Source of the DNA: Methylomonas sp.
GTDB lineage: Bacteria > Pseudomonadota > Gammaproteobacteria > Methylococcales > Methylomonadaceae
Direction of reading: 5' to 3'
NCBI RefSeq assembly: GCF_023228165.1
Contig: NZ_JALOBS010000004.1
Coordinates: 137,843-201,842, forward strand
DNA: 64,000 nucleotides
Shown: positions 52,501 through 59,435 of the stretch, in pieces
Position numbering within the stretch: the first letter of the stretch is position 1
Layout of the letters: every line of letters begins with the position of its first letter
The notes under the pieces: generated by a model
Databases searched by the model: none
What the model saw: only the letters and a program-made list of their open reading frames with translations
What the model was told of the DNA's origin: nothing
Position numbers and translations under genes: made by a program

Positions 52501-53062
52501 CAAAGGCGGGGTGGATGTGGAGGCCGGTTTCGGACCAGGCCAACTCGATCAGCTGAATCTGGGGATTAGTTACAAACCCAGCGACGAGCAAAGCACTCAC
52601 ATTACTGGCAACGCCCACTTGAATATACCGGCCGACGCCGGCATTCGCCTGTTCGTGCGGGCGGGTATCGGTTTGGGTATTCCCGGCGCCAGTGCCAGCG
52701 GCGGGCTGGAAATAGGTGGAAAGCTGGGCATCGCCGGCGCGGCCGAGGCGGCGGTGGATTTCGACTGGACGCCAGCCACCGGCTTGGCGATCAATGCCGA
52801 GGGGTATATCCACGCCCAACCCAAATTTACATTCGATATTGCTGGTTTCGTCGAAGTAGAGGTGCTGTGGAAAACGGTATATGAAGAAACCTGGAATTTC
52901 GCCTCGTTCGAATACGGCTCCGATCTTACTTTCGGGGTGCGTTTTCCAATTCACTATCGAGAAGGTCAGCCATTTGATATATCCTTAAGCGATGTACAAT
53001 TCGAAACCCCCAACATTGATACCGATGCGATTTTGAGCGGTTTGATAGACAGGATAGCCTGA
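49553..53062 (+). CDS. DUF4157 protein with HNH-like motif, candidate eCIS cargo
   Basis: An 1169-aa protein. Near the N-terminus is a typical DUF4157 leader motif (VSQPGDAHEQQADQVADRV, about 44-62), then a Lys/Pro-rich linker with SRKP repeats. DUF4157 proper spans about 145-240, ending with the zinc protease-like motif HELTH (His227-His231). Residues about 375-420 carry an HNH-nuclease-like pattern: His385 in YDIDHKAEV, Asn402 in GNLWLLQD, Asn411 in SINRSSGSM. The remainder (about 600-1150) consists of repeated beta units with IPG/FPG turns. DUF4157 proteins are known companions and cargo of eCIS. The ATPase gene overlaps its start by one base, placing it in the operon. An effector role is likely; the protease and nuclease activities are inferred from motifs only. 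Confidence 0.85.
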   Translation: MDNAQGLKRKPKTLNKAAKPATEKPVARTADMKTPGYLQAKMKVSQPGDAHEQQADQVADRVSRAPKPGGGAEKNSVHRATLQPGQDVGDPQQSLSRKPATEDKKPQSTLSRKPEQNLAKETDHKLNKKPDKPNVQAKGDALQIDQATEERINSLRGKGEPLPESVKNDMQQQLQADFSAVRIHSGGEAAGLAAGINARAFTVGNDIFFGTGEYAPDSVEGRKLLAHELTHVLQQCDGVARAEAQSPAAPATSGGGKVFEDKKLGKLDDDAKTISIPTISLPKFKEKYTPPPIKLPKKEVDYERDTKQQKIWKDNIVIAEADVGAWLTSKKAPGIKDDDTGANLYYLQLQDKDNFVTGDLQNIVKSLNKPYWDKSGNRQFYDIDHKAEVQLVGEEKADVIGNLWLLQDSINRSSGSMINNEITGRIDKLADAAAPSLWSGKKKDVKTQLRPHYSITFEKTDGKLKVKGDSSVFWEADDVNKLEPLKKLKVLKARDIKRLNLRGSPDKIAIYTSEKGGGKRDVDMSKGTEVDVKIPFGKNFTVTHVKYEKGKGGYFSGQAFRDKKGSLPALKGVEHASLENFEITETDWVDFGGYVSQVSVNRAASSVLSTLELYGLSPIEIFNAQLDPELGLVAKGQVHSDLPLLKKVPLQLDLIGDQVVLSASISADTLDFPKPFAVRASTMTLAVGSKGNLMIAGQIDFGIDRIGEGMVRASASAGKAGAEAQFALEGQFDFDSKMFDPAKVKLAYIDGDLSGEGVLGIPEHKIPGIKKATIAAKFGKNEMAASGEAELDIPGVDKGSLSVSKSEQEGFKIAGSFDLSADVPGIKSGHISAELQQAAGADEYSLKASGTAVPAIPGFDSQLRIEYDNGAIMIEGEAVYKRGMLDGRVKLGATNRALDTAGLPTGEPTPDLVVFGGGSVTVQIAPWLKGTVGVAFDPTGEVTVVGEIGLPNAVDLLPRKAVDKNLFSIGTSIPIVPGITARIKGGVDVEAGFGPGQLDQLNLGISYKPSDEQSTHITGNAHLNIPADAGIRLFVRAGIGLGIPGASASGGLEIGGKLGIAGAAEAAVDFDWTPATGLAINAEGYIHAQPKFTFDIAGFVEVEVLWKTVYEETWNFASFEYGSDLTFGVRFPIHYREGQPFDISLSDVQFETPNIDTDAILSGLIDRIA

Positions 53063-54036
53063 TGGATGACACCACCCAGCAACAGATCACCGAGTTGAAT
53101 GCCTTGGGCACCCAATTACATTTACAGGGTAAATTCAGCAAAGCCGCAGATTGCTATCGGCAGGCGCTGGAAATCGACGCCGGTAACGCCACCAGTCATA
53201 ACAACCTGGGCTTTTTGCTGGCGCAGCAACGGCATTGGAAGGAGTCCGTGCAGCACCTGCAACATGCCGTGGAGCTGGCGCCGAAAAATGCCAATTTCCT
53301 GGGCAATTTAGGCCAGGTGCTGGCGATGACCGGCTCGGTACAGGATGGCTTGGATTTATTGCTCAAGGCCGCCAATCTGGACCCGGCCAATGCACAGGTC
53401 TGGGATAATCTGGGCCGCTTGCGGCTGAACATGGGCGATATCGCCGGCGCGGAAAACGCCTGGCGGCAAGCTTATCGCAATGCCCAATACGACGCCCGTA
53501 TCATCACCTCGCTGGCCGGTTCGATTGCAATGCAAAACCGCCATTCGGAGGCCATAGACTGGTATCAGCAGGCGCTGGAGATCAACCCCGGTTACGCCGA
53601 TGCCTGGGCTCAGATGGGGGTCAGCCTGTTTCTGCGTCAGGATTACGGCTCCGCCCGGGAAACCCTGCAAAAGGCCCTGTCGCTGGATGCGGCCAATTAC
53701 AGCGCCTTGCGCCATTTGGGTTACGTCTACATGAGTCTGGGCGACACCCCGCAGGCCTTGGACTGTTTTAAAACCCTGCTGAACTATTATCCCGACGCAA
53801 CCACCGTGCGTTTGGATTTAGCCGTGTTGCTGCTGTCGCAAAATCAAAACCAGGCTGCGCTGGAGCACATGCAGTTTTTGTATCGCAACGACAGCCACAA
53901 CGATAGGGTGGTGTTTTATTACGGCCTGAGCCTGTATCAAAACGGCGAAAAACCGCAGGCTTTTGATGTGTGGAACGCCCTGGAACAATCCGACTCGCCT
54001 TACCGGCAGAAGATTTCGGAGTTTGTGCGGGATTGA
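53062..54036 (+). CDS. TPR protein closing the eCIS operon
   Basis: A 324-aa protein made of about eight tetratricopeptide repeats, with the TPR signature spacing W-L-G-Y-A-F-A-P seen as SHNNLGFLLAQQRHWKESVQ, AQVWDNLGRLRLNMGDIAGA, ADAWAQMGVSLFLRQDYGSA and others. No signal peptide or membrane part. Shares the A of its ATG with the DUF4157 gene stop. A chaperone or adaptor role for loading the upstream cargo is plausible for TPR proteins; this is inference. Last gene of the eCIS operon. Confidence 0.88.
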   Translation: MDDTTQQQITELNALGTQLHLQGKFSKAADCYRQALEIDAGNATSHNNLGFLLAQQRHWKESVQHLQHAVELAPKNANFLGNLGQVLAMTGSVQDGLDLLLKAANLDPANAQVWDNLGRLRLNMGDIAGAENAWRQAYRNAQYDARIITSLAGSIAMQNRHSEAIDWYQQALEINPGYADAWAQMGVSLFLRQDYGSARETLQKALSLDAANYSALRHLGYVYMSLGDTPQALDCFKTLLNYYPDATTVRLDLAVLLLSQNQNQAALEHMQFLYRNDSHNDRVVFYYGLSLYQNGEKPQAFDVWNALEQSDSPYRQKISEFVRD

Positions 54037-54368
54037 GTTGATTTGCTTATAGGGTTTGACACTTTATAACAACACAATACAGACGCCTGATGTTGGTTAC
54101 GTCGGGTTGTTTTGATATCGATTGATTACCACCGGCTATAGTGAGTTGCAATTTACCTATATGCCCGATTTACTCATTATGCAGGATAACCTGCCGGTCA
54201 ACTCGCGAATTAGGCCGTTAGTTATGATCATGAGTCTAAAACTCCTCAGCGACAAGGTGGATTCGATACTGTCATCTGAGTCTAGAGTATAAGATTTTCA
54301 ACTGGTGCGTTCCGTCTGATTGCCACCCAGCGGGAAACACGCCAACATTAGACATTAGGGTGAATTGA
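54037..54368. other. intergenic region between eCIS and Tse2 genes
   Basis: 332 bases without a supported gene. It contains the right 34-base repeat (54128-54161) and AGGGTGAATTGA just before the tse2 start. No terminator with a T run, and no clear promoter, was seen. The DNA is AT-richer than the eCIS operon. Confidence 0.5.
54128..54161. repeat. 34-bp repeat, right copy flanking eCIS island
   Basis: Direct copy of 22286-22319, starting ACCGGCTATAGTGA; three substitutions in 34 bases. It lies 92 bases after the last eCIS gene. Confidence 0.6.
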
Positions 54369-54830
54369 ATGGCAAAGACTACTGAAAACCTTTACCGCGC
54401 AATAATCAACGGCTGCATGGATGGTCCATTTGTCGTCGATGATCTGCCGGTAGCTGGATTACTCTACCCTCGATTCGAAACCTCCACTTATACTGATAGC
54501 TCAGGCATCGAAAGAACAAGTCCTGCTGATGTTGAAATAATATCGGATAAGGTGCAAAAGGGTGGCGGAACGTCGATGTTCGACGTTGAAGGTTGGTTTG
54601 GCTACAGCAATTGGCGCTATTTCTTGGTTCCGAACGGCACAGAATACCCGGAAAGTCTATTCATTAAAAAAGGCAAAAGCGTAAGGACAAACAGAGCCGG
54701 TAATCTTAAAGGGCGACACTATCAAATCGAGCCAAAGAATCCGATGACCGTAGGGACTTTTAAGGGGGCGCTCGACAATTTTGCACGGAATGCCGTGGTA
54801 AAACAGGTAGAACTTTCCCGAGTTAAGTGA
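54369..54830 (+). CDS. tse2: Tse2-type toxin (ADP-ribosyltransferase-fold)
   Basis: A 153-aa protein matching Pseudomonas aeruginosa Tse2, a type VI effector toxic in the cytosol: an N-terminal NLYRAI, GGGTSMFD with Thr68 and Ser69 (Tse2 has GGTSVFD), a VPNGTEYPE block, then HYQIEPKNPM with His117 and LDNFARNAV near the end. The corresponding Thr/Ser and His are reported as important in Tse2. No signal peptide, so it needs a delivery system or acts as a toxin-antitoxin member. It is followed by a Tsi2-like gene, the same order as in P. aeruginosa. No type VI genes besides a spike remnant are in the window, and it is the first gene after the eCIS. Confidence 0.85.
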   Translation: MAKTTENLYRAIINGCMDGPFVVDDLPVAGLLYPRFETSTYTDSSGIERTSPADVEIISDKVQKGGGTSMFDVEGWFGYSNWRYFLVPNGTEYPESLFIKKGKSVRTNRAGNLKGRHYQIEPKNPMTVGTFKGALDNFARNAVVKQVELSRVK

Positions 54831-54863
54831 CAGATTATTAAAAAGTAAACTAGGAGCGATGCT

Positions 54864-55085
54864 ATGCCGGAAGTGAGTGGAAAGACGCTAGTGATGGCGA
54901 TTCAAGCGGTTGATGCCGAAATTCAGAGGCTGCGAGCGCTTCCCGATGAGGTGCTTGTTCCCGGAGACGAGATACTCCTCGTCGATTTCGAGACTGCTGC
55001 GGAGGATCTCGAAGAGGCCTATACCGAGGCAGCGCGGATTTGTTCGAATTTGCCGCCCTATTCGCAACTGGTAAGACGCCGGTAA
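54864..55085 (+). CDS. tsi2: Tsi2-type immunity protein
   Basis: A 73-aa acidic helical protein matching Tsi2 in layout: TLVMAIQAVDAEIQRL, then LLVDFETAAEDLEEAYTEA and LPPYSQLV near the end (Tsi2 ends ...GLPPYDRLIEE). Tsi2 binds Tse2 directly and neutralises it in the cytosol. The gene follows the toxin after 33 bases with TAGGAG as ribosome site, so the two form a toxin-immunity operon. Confidence 0.85.
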   Translation: MPEVSGKTLVMAIQAVDAEIQRLRALPDEVLVPGDEILLVDFETAAEDLEEAYTEAARICSNLPPYSQLVRRR

Positions 55086-55179
55086 TGGTCGGTAACCGAA
55101 CATTTCTGCACTATCCCGGCCCTAAAGCACAAACGGGGGCATTTACTTAAGCGATAAGCGGATGAATTGAAAGGTAAAA

Positions 55180-55265
55180 GCCAGCGTAGCCCGGATGAAA
55201 TGGAATCCAGGGTAGGGTCGACCTGAATTCCCGTATTCCGCTGCGCTGCATACGGGCTACGATGC
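55180..55265. repeat. REP-like palindromic repeat, left of RAYT
   Basis: The block begins GCCAGCGTAGCCCGGATG and ends with the inverted CGGGCTACGATGCG. The outer parts pair as GTAGCCCG/CGGGCTAC, with inner GC-rich stems. A second related copy lies at 55832-55918. Confidence 0.75.
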
Positions 55266-55295
55266 GCAATTTTTAATACTTTTGGTGAGCATGAT

Positions 55296-55820
55296 ATGGT
55301 TTTGTATCGGCGGAATCGGCTTGCGGGCGGCACCTATTTCTTTACCGTGACTTTACGTGACCGGTCTTCGGATGCGTTGGTGCGACATGTGGATTTGTTG
55401 CGGTGCGCGTTTCGAATCGTGCTGAAGGAGCGGCCTTTCAAGCTGGATGCCATTGTCATTTTGCCGGACCACTTGCATGCCATCTGGACTTTGCCTGACG
55501 GTGACACCGATTATTCCGGGCGCTGGCGAGCGCTCAAAGCCTGTTTCACCCGTGAATTACGCCGTTCGGGTGTGCCGTTGACACGGGATTCAAGGGGTGA
55601 ATACCGCTTATGGCAACGGCGGTTTTGGGAACACACCATTCGTGACGATCGGGACTATCAACACCACGCCGATTATCTGCATTGGAATCCGGTCAAACAT
55701 GGCTTGGTCAAATACGTGGCCGACTGGCCTTATTCAAACTTTCACCTATTTGTTCGGCGCGGCGCGTATCCGCTTGACTGGGGAGGTGTTGGAGATTCGA
55801 ATATCGAGGGGGCGGAATGA
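55296..55820 (+). CDS. REP-associated tyrosine transposase (RAYT)
   Basis: A 174-aa Y1-type transposase of the RAYT/TnpA-REP family, which is thought to mobilise REP sequences. The opening RRNRLAGGTYFFTVTL, the HUH motif in LPDHLHAIW, and the WQRRFWEHTIRDDRDYQHH block with the catalytic Tyr, followed by YLHWNPVKHGLV, are all present. Single-copy chromosomal type, not an IS. It is flanked on both sides by REP-like palindromes. Confidence 0.95.
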   Translation: MVLYRRNRLAGGTYFFTVTLRDRSSDALVRHVDLLRCAFRIVLKERPFKLDAIVILPDHLHAIWTLPDGDTDYSGRWRALKACFTRELRRSGVPLTRDSRGEYRLWQRRFWEHTIRDDRDYQHHADYLHWNPVKHGLVKYVADWPYSNFHLFVRRGAYPLDWGGVGDSNIEGAE

Positions 55821-55831
55821 AATCGGCCGAA

Positions 55832-55918
55832 GCCAGCGTAGCCCGGATGAAATAAAATGGAATCCGGGGCCTGAAGGCTATCAATCCCGGATTGCGCTTC
55901 GCTTCATCCAGGCTACGC
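55832..55918. repeat. REP-like palindromic repeat, right of RAYT
   Basis: Starts GCCAGCGTAGCCCGGATGA and ends with CATCCAGGCTACGC, an imperfect palindrome. It shares the first 20 bases with the left copy at 55180 and is in the same direction. Confidence 0.75.
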
Positions 55919-55987
55919 AAGTGGGTCAAGAAAGCTCGTAGCAAGTAGCCTGGGTGTTTTCTTTGTGCAATCAAAGACGGAATTAAT

Positions 55988-56359
55988 ATGGCAAATTCAA
56001 TATCAAACGTTCGCGCGCTCGCATTCAGCGTCACCCGGAAGTTTGGCCTTAACAAATGTTATGAGTGTGCAATTGAACTAAGGCAAGTACTAAGTGCAGC
56101 GGGAAAAAAGGGATGCATCCTCAGGCTCAAAACGAAAGGTGGCCGTGGGTACATTGTCATGAAAGATTCGCGATTCAAGCTGCCGTTCCCGACTCAAGGT
56201 GACGAAGCAATAGCGAACACCGGCCAGCATTTCGGCGTCTATGTTGACGGATTTGTGTTTGACAATGTACATCGAGAGGGGATAGCGCGAGGAGGGTGGT
56301 TAGATACCTTTGATTGCGATGTGCATTCGTTTGAACTCACGGAACAAGATCCGTTCTGA
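55988..56359 (+). CDS. papain-fold toxin 2-like protein
   Basis: A 123-aa protein resembling the Tox-PL-2 (papain fold toxin 2) domain from polymorphic toxins: KCYECAIELRQVL with Cys24/Cys27 as candidate nucleophile, a GGRGYIV strand, HFGVYVDG with His81, and FDNVHREG with Asp92/Asn93. A Cys-His-Asp/Asn arrangement is consistent with a cysteine protease or deamidase fold. It is free-standing, with no delivery domain attached. The gene to its right is a serine hydrolase, not an obvious immunity gene. It lies one gene away from the Tse2/Tsi2 pair and about 2 kb after the eCIS. Family assignment by motif only. Confidence 0.6.
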   Translation: MANSISNVRALAFSVTRKFGLNKCYECAIELRQVLSAAGKKGCILRLKTKGGRGYIVMKDSRFKLPFPTQGDEAIANTGQHFGVYVDGFVFDNVHREGIARGGWLDTFDCDVHSFELTEQDPF

Positions 56360-56385
56360 TTTTTTAGTATAAATCCGAGGCTACC

Positions 56386-57399
56386 ATGTTCGATATCTTT
56401 TCAACCCGCTTCAATCCGCCATTTGCTCTCAATGCACCCGAGGTATTTTGGTTAATAGATCCATTCACAATCGACATGATGACCAAGCTGGGGAAGGATA
56501 AGCGCTACAAGGATTTAGGGGTTGTGGTAATCGATCTTACGCACCGAGGTCGCCGAGCGGATGGTGCGGGCTTCACGACTTCGGCGGGCTGGAATGAAAG
56601 AGTGTTTCGAAATGCCGCAAGTCTGGTCAAGATCGCAGCCATGTTCGCCGCATTCAGATTAAAAGAAAATCTTGGTGTTGCAGTCAATGAAACAAGCGCT
56701 ACTATCGGTAAGGACGCGCTTAACGCCGTCGCGTTGGACTGGAAAGACGCGGTGGAAACAGCGGTCCCTTCGGGTCGCCGTGACTTTCCACAACTCTCGA
56801 AAATATTCGATATCACAGGAGCAAAGGGCGGTTGGACACTCGTTTTTACGAAAGAATTTATGCACCACATGGAGTTGATGATTGGTCACTCTAACAATCA
56901 TTCGGCTTCGATATGCATCGACCTGATTGGCTTTCAATATATCAATGGCGCACTTGAGGCGGAAGCCTTATACAGCTTCAATGCTGGCGGTTTATGGTTG
57001 GGCGGCAACTATGCCGGACGGAATTGGATTCCGGAACCGAGAACAAAACTGACGCACCAAGGGGCAACGGCAAAAACTGTTGCCAAGTTTTTAGCACTTT
57101 TAGAAGACAACCGCCTTGTAAGCCCAGCGGCAAGCAAGGAAATGCGAAGAATCATGGGGCTGGCTGGCACTTGGTTTGTAGAAGGGCTGATGCGTGCCAG
57201 ACCACCCCGGAACGTCAACTCTGCTTATGCAAAAGTCGGTATCTACGGCGGAAAATATCACGACTGCGCCGTTATAGAGCGTGGTAGTGTCGATGGGCGT
57301 CTTATTCGTTACGCGGTGGTGGTGCTTGGTGCTTCCAGCCCGCAAATCATCCGCGAGCTTGCCGTCAAGCTTGACGACTATGTATTGGCGTCAAATTAA
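56386..57399 (+). CDS. class A beta-lactamase-like serine hydrolase
   Basis: A 337-aa protein with the three elements of a penicillin-recognising serine enzyme: SLVK at residues 79-82 (the SxxK motif), SNNHSAS (an SxN-like box) and KVGIYGG near residue 285 (a KTG-like box with Val for Thr). No signal peptide is visible, so it would act in the cytosol or be delivered. It follows the papain-like gene after 26 bases with GAGGCTACC as ribosome site, so the pair may form one unit. The odd KVG and missing export signal set it apart from resistance beta-lactamases; its target is unknown. Confidence 0.65.
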   Translation: MFDIFSTRFNPPFALNAPEVFWLIDPFTIDMMTKLGKDKRYKDLGVVVIDLTHRGRRADGAGFTTSAGWNERVFRNAASLVKIAAMFAAFRLKENLGVAVNETSATIGKDALNAVALDWKDAVETAVPSGRRDFPQLSKIFDITGAKGGWTLVFTKEFMHHMELMIGHSNNHSASICIDLIGFQYINGALEAEALYSFNAGGLWLGGNYAGRNWIPEPRTKLTHQGATAKTVAKFLALLEDNRLVSPAASKEMRRIMGLAGTWFVEGLMRARPPRNVNSAYAKVGIYGGKYHDCAVIERGSVDGRLIRYAVVVLGASSPQIIRELAVKLDDYVLASN

Positions 57400-57412
57400 T
57401 TGCTGGGAGGCG

Positions 57413-58516
57413 TTACTGTACGCCATGCTTCACTTGTTGCCAATCCATATCGAATGTGAAAGGCTGTGCCGGTTCGGCGGCGGAAGACACCCGTTTGATG
57501 CGCTCGTCGGTCAGCGGATGGGTTTGAAACAGTTCCGGAATATTGCCGGTAAGCGCATCCGCTTTCTGGATTTTTTCAAAAAACGCCGCCAGATTTTGCG
57601 GCGACAATCCGGCCGCGGTCATGATTTCGATCGCGCCGTCGTCGGCGCTACGTTCCTGACTGCGGTCGAATGACAGACTGTCGAGTTGCGAGCTGAGTTC
57701 TATCAGCTGCGACAGGGCGGAGAGGTCGCCGAACACAATACCGATCAACACGCCCATGCCGGCCTGGCGGACCAGTTTGCGCATGCTATGCCGCTGCAAT
57801 ACATGCGTCAATTCATGGGCCAATACGCCGGCGACTTGTTCCGGATTGTCGGCGTTTTCGATCAAACCGGTGGTGACCACCACATAGCCGCCGGGAAAAG
57901 CAAAGGCGTTGATCATATCCGCATCGACCACCGCCACCCGGTATTCGATATCCGCGCCGTCGAACTGGTCTATACGTTTGACGATGGCGTTGACCGCATC
58001 GGTGGCGGTTTTGTCGGTGACGGTTTTTTTGCCCATTTGATAGTTTTCAAAGGCGAAAGCGCCGATTTTTTGCTCCCATTCGTAGGGAATCAAATCGGCA
58101 ATCAATGGGGCGGAATAATGCAGGGTAAAGTAACCGCCGACAAAAAACGCCGCTATCAGCCCTAAATAAACCGGAACACGGTGCTTTTCGCCTGTTAGGT
58201 TTCGGCGTTGTTTGGTTTGTAACGCGGTTACGTGCTCCCGAGCCGGTTGGGGTAAATTCAGCGATAACAGTTTATCGAAAATTTCAGGCTCCTTACATAA
58301 CAGCGCGTACCGGCCGATAGGGGTCGACCAACTGATTTGCAGGGTGGTGTTCGGGTCGCCGATCAGTTCCAATCTGCTGCTTTGCAGGGCAACCGCCAAC
58401 CGACCCTGTTCGGCGGTTTCGAATTCAATCAGTCCATGCCCGGATATGGAAAATCGCACGCTGAATTTTTCGCGCCCGGCATAATGCAGCCCGTTGAAGT
58501 CGGATACTAAACTCAT
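57413..58516 (-). CDS. M48-family metalloprotease
   Basis: A 367-aa membrane-associated zinc protease. The N-terminal part has a beta-rich extra domain and a membrane helix (about residues 118-137). The M48 catalytic domain includes VLAHELTHVLQRHS with the HExxH zinc motif and the third ligand Glu in SQERSADDGAIEIM. The family includes the BepA/YcaL/HtpX-related quality-control proteases. It stands at the end of the flotillin cluster on the same strand, so a role in envelope protein turnover is likely. Confidence 0.9.
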   Translation of the reverse strand: MSLVSDFNGLHYAGREKFSVRFSISGHGLIEFETAEQGRLAVALQSSRLELIGDPNTTLQISWSTPIGRYALLCKEPEIFDKLLSLNLPQPAREHVTALQTKQRRNLTGEKHRVPVYLGLIAAFFVGGYFTLHYSAPLIADLIPYEWEQKIGAFAFENYQMGKKTVTDKTATDAVNAIVKRIDQFDGADIEYRVAVVDADMINAFAFPGGYVVVTTGLIENADNPEQVAGVLAHELTHVLQRHSMRKLVRQAGMGVLIGIVFGDLSALSQLIELSSQLDSLSFDRSQERSADDGAIEIMTAAGLSPQNLAAFFEKIQKADALTGNIPELFQTHPLTDERIKRVSSAAEPAQPFTFDMDWQQVKHGVQ

Positions 58517-58533
58517 TATTTGTAAAGCGTGTT

Positions 58534-59214
58534 TTAGCGCGTTGGGATGAACTGGCGCACCCAGGAACCAAAGCCCGGCGAATTGCGGGTTTGAATGTAA
58601 ACATCGCCCGGCCCGGTAAATCGACAGACCAGACCTTCGCCGCTGGTGAAGCTGGAAATCCAGCCTTTCGAGGCTTTTTCGATTTTATAGTTGGCGTTAG
58701 CGCTCCAGGCTACCATGTGGCTGTTATCGATGATGCGGGTTTCGCCAGGGGCCAGCGACAGTTTTTGGATGCCGCCGTAGGTGCTGATGGCCAATTTGCC
58801 TTTGCCGCTGATCCGCATCACGAAAAAGCCTTCGCCGGAAAACAAGCCCTTGGTCAGGTTTTGCGCCTTGGTGGAGACCTGTACGGACTGTTCGGCTGCC
58901 AGAAAGCCGTCTTTTTGCAGGATATATTCCTCGGAGCCGTCCAGGTCCAGCACGGCGATTTCTCCGGGGTAAGCAGAAGCCATTAGAACTTCGCCTGGGC
59001 CGCGGGCGGCTGTGATGGTTTGGAAAAATAACGATTCGCCGGTCAGCAGTTTACGGGATAAGCCGCCCAGCAGACCTCTTTCCATTTTGGAATCGACATC
59101 CAGGGTTTCGCTCATGGTGATCATGGCGCCTGACTCGGCCTTGACGGCTTCGTTGGCTGCCAGCTGTACCAGCAACGTCGAAAAAGCACCCGGGTTCGTG
59201 ATCTCGAATTTCAT
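58534..59214 (-). CDS. AIM24/TIGR00266-family protein
   Basis: A 226-aa beta-rich protein of the AIM24 family: GAFSTLLVQLAANEAVKAESGAM, GLLGGLSRKLLTGESLFFQTI, EYILQKDGFLA and the ending GPGDVYIQTRNSPGF. It has no signal peptide or membrane segment. Bacterial members of the family have no proven activity; co-occurrence with PspA and flotillin genes suggests a membrane-homeostasis role. Strong AGGAG ribosome site. Confidence 0.9.
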   Translation of the reverse strand: MKFEITNPGAFSTLLVQLAANEAVKAESGAMITMSETLDVDSKMERGLLGGLSRKLLTGESLFFQTITAARGPGEVLMASAYPGEIAVLDLDGSEEYILQKDGFLAAEQSVQVSTKAQNLTKGLFSGEGFFVMRISGKGKLAISTYGGIQKLSLAPGETRIIDNSHMVAWSANANYKIEKASKGWISSFTSGEGLVCRFTGPGDVYIQTRNSPGFGSWVRQFIPTR

Positions 59215-59435
59215 AAATAACTCCTGTTAACGATGGTAATTAGCATAGCCAATTTTGCGATTGAGTGCTTGGCAAGTACTCTAAGGATTTGGTCATAAAT
59301 AACCTCCCGCTATCCAAGCAGATCATGTCGGCATGGATTGTTGGCATCCATGACTTCTGGTTTCCGCTAATCGCCGTCGGGACGACGATGCGTTAAATGG
59401 GGATTTCAATTCGGAAAGTCTAGTCAAATCCAATT

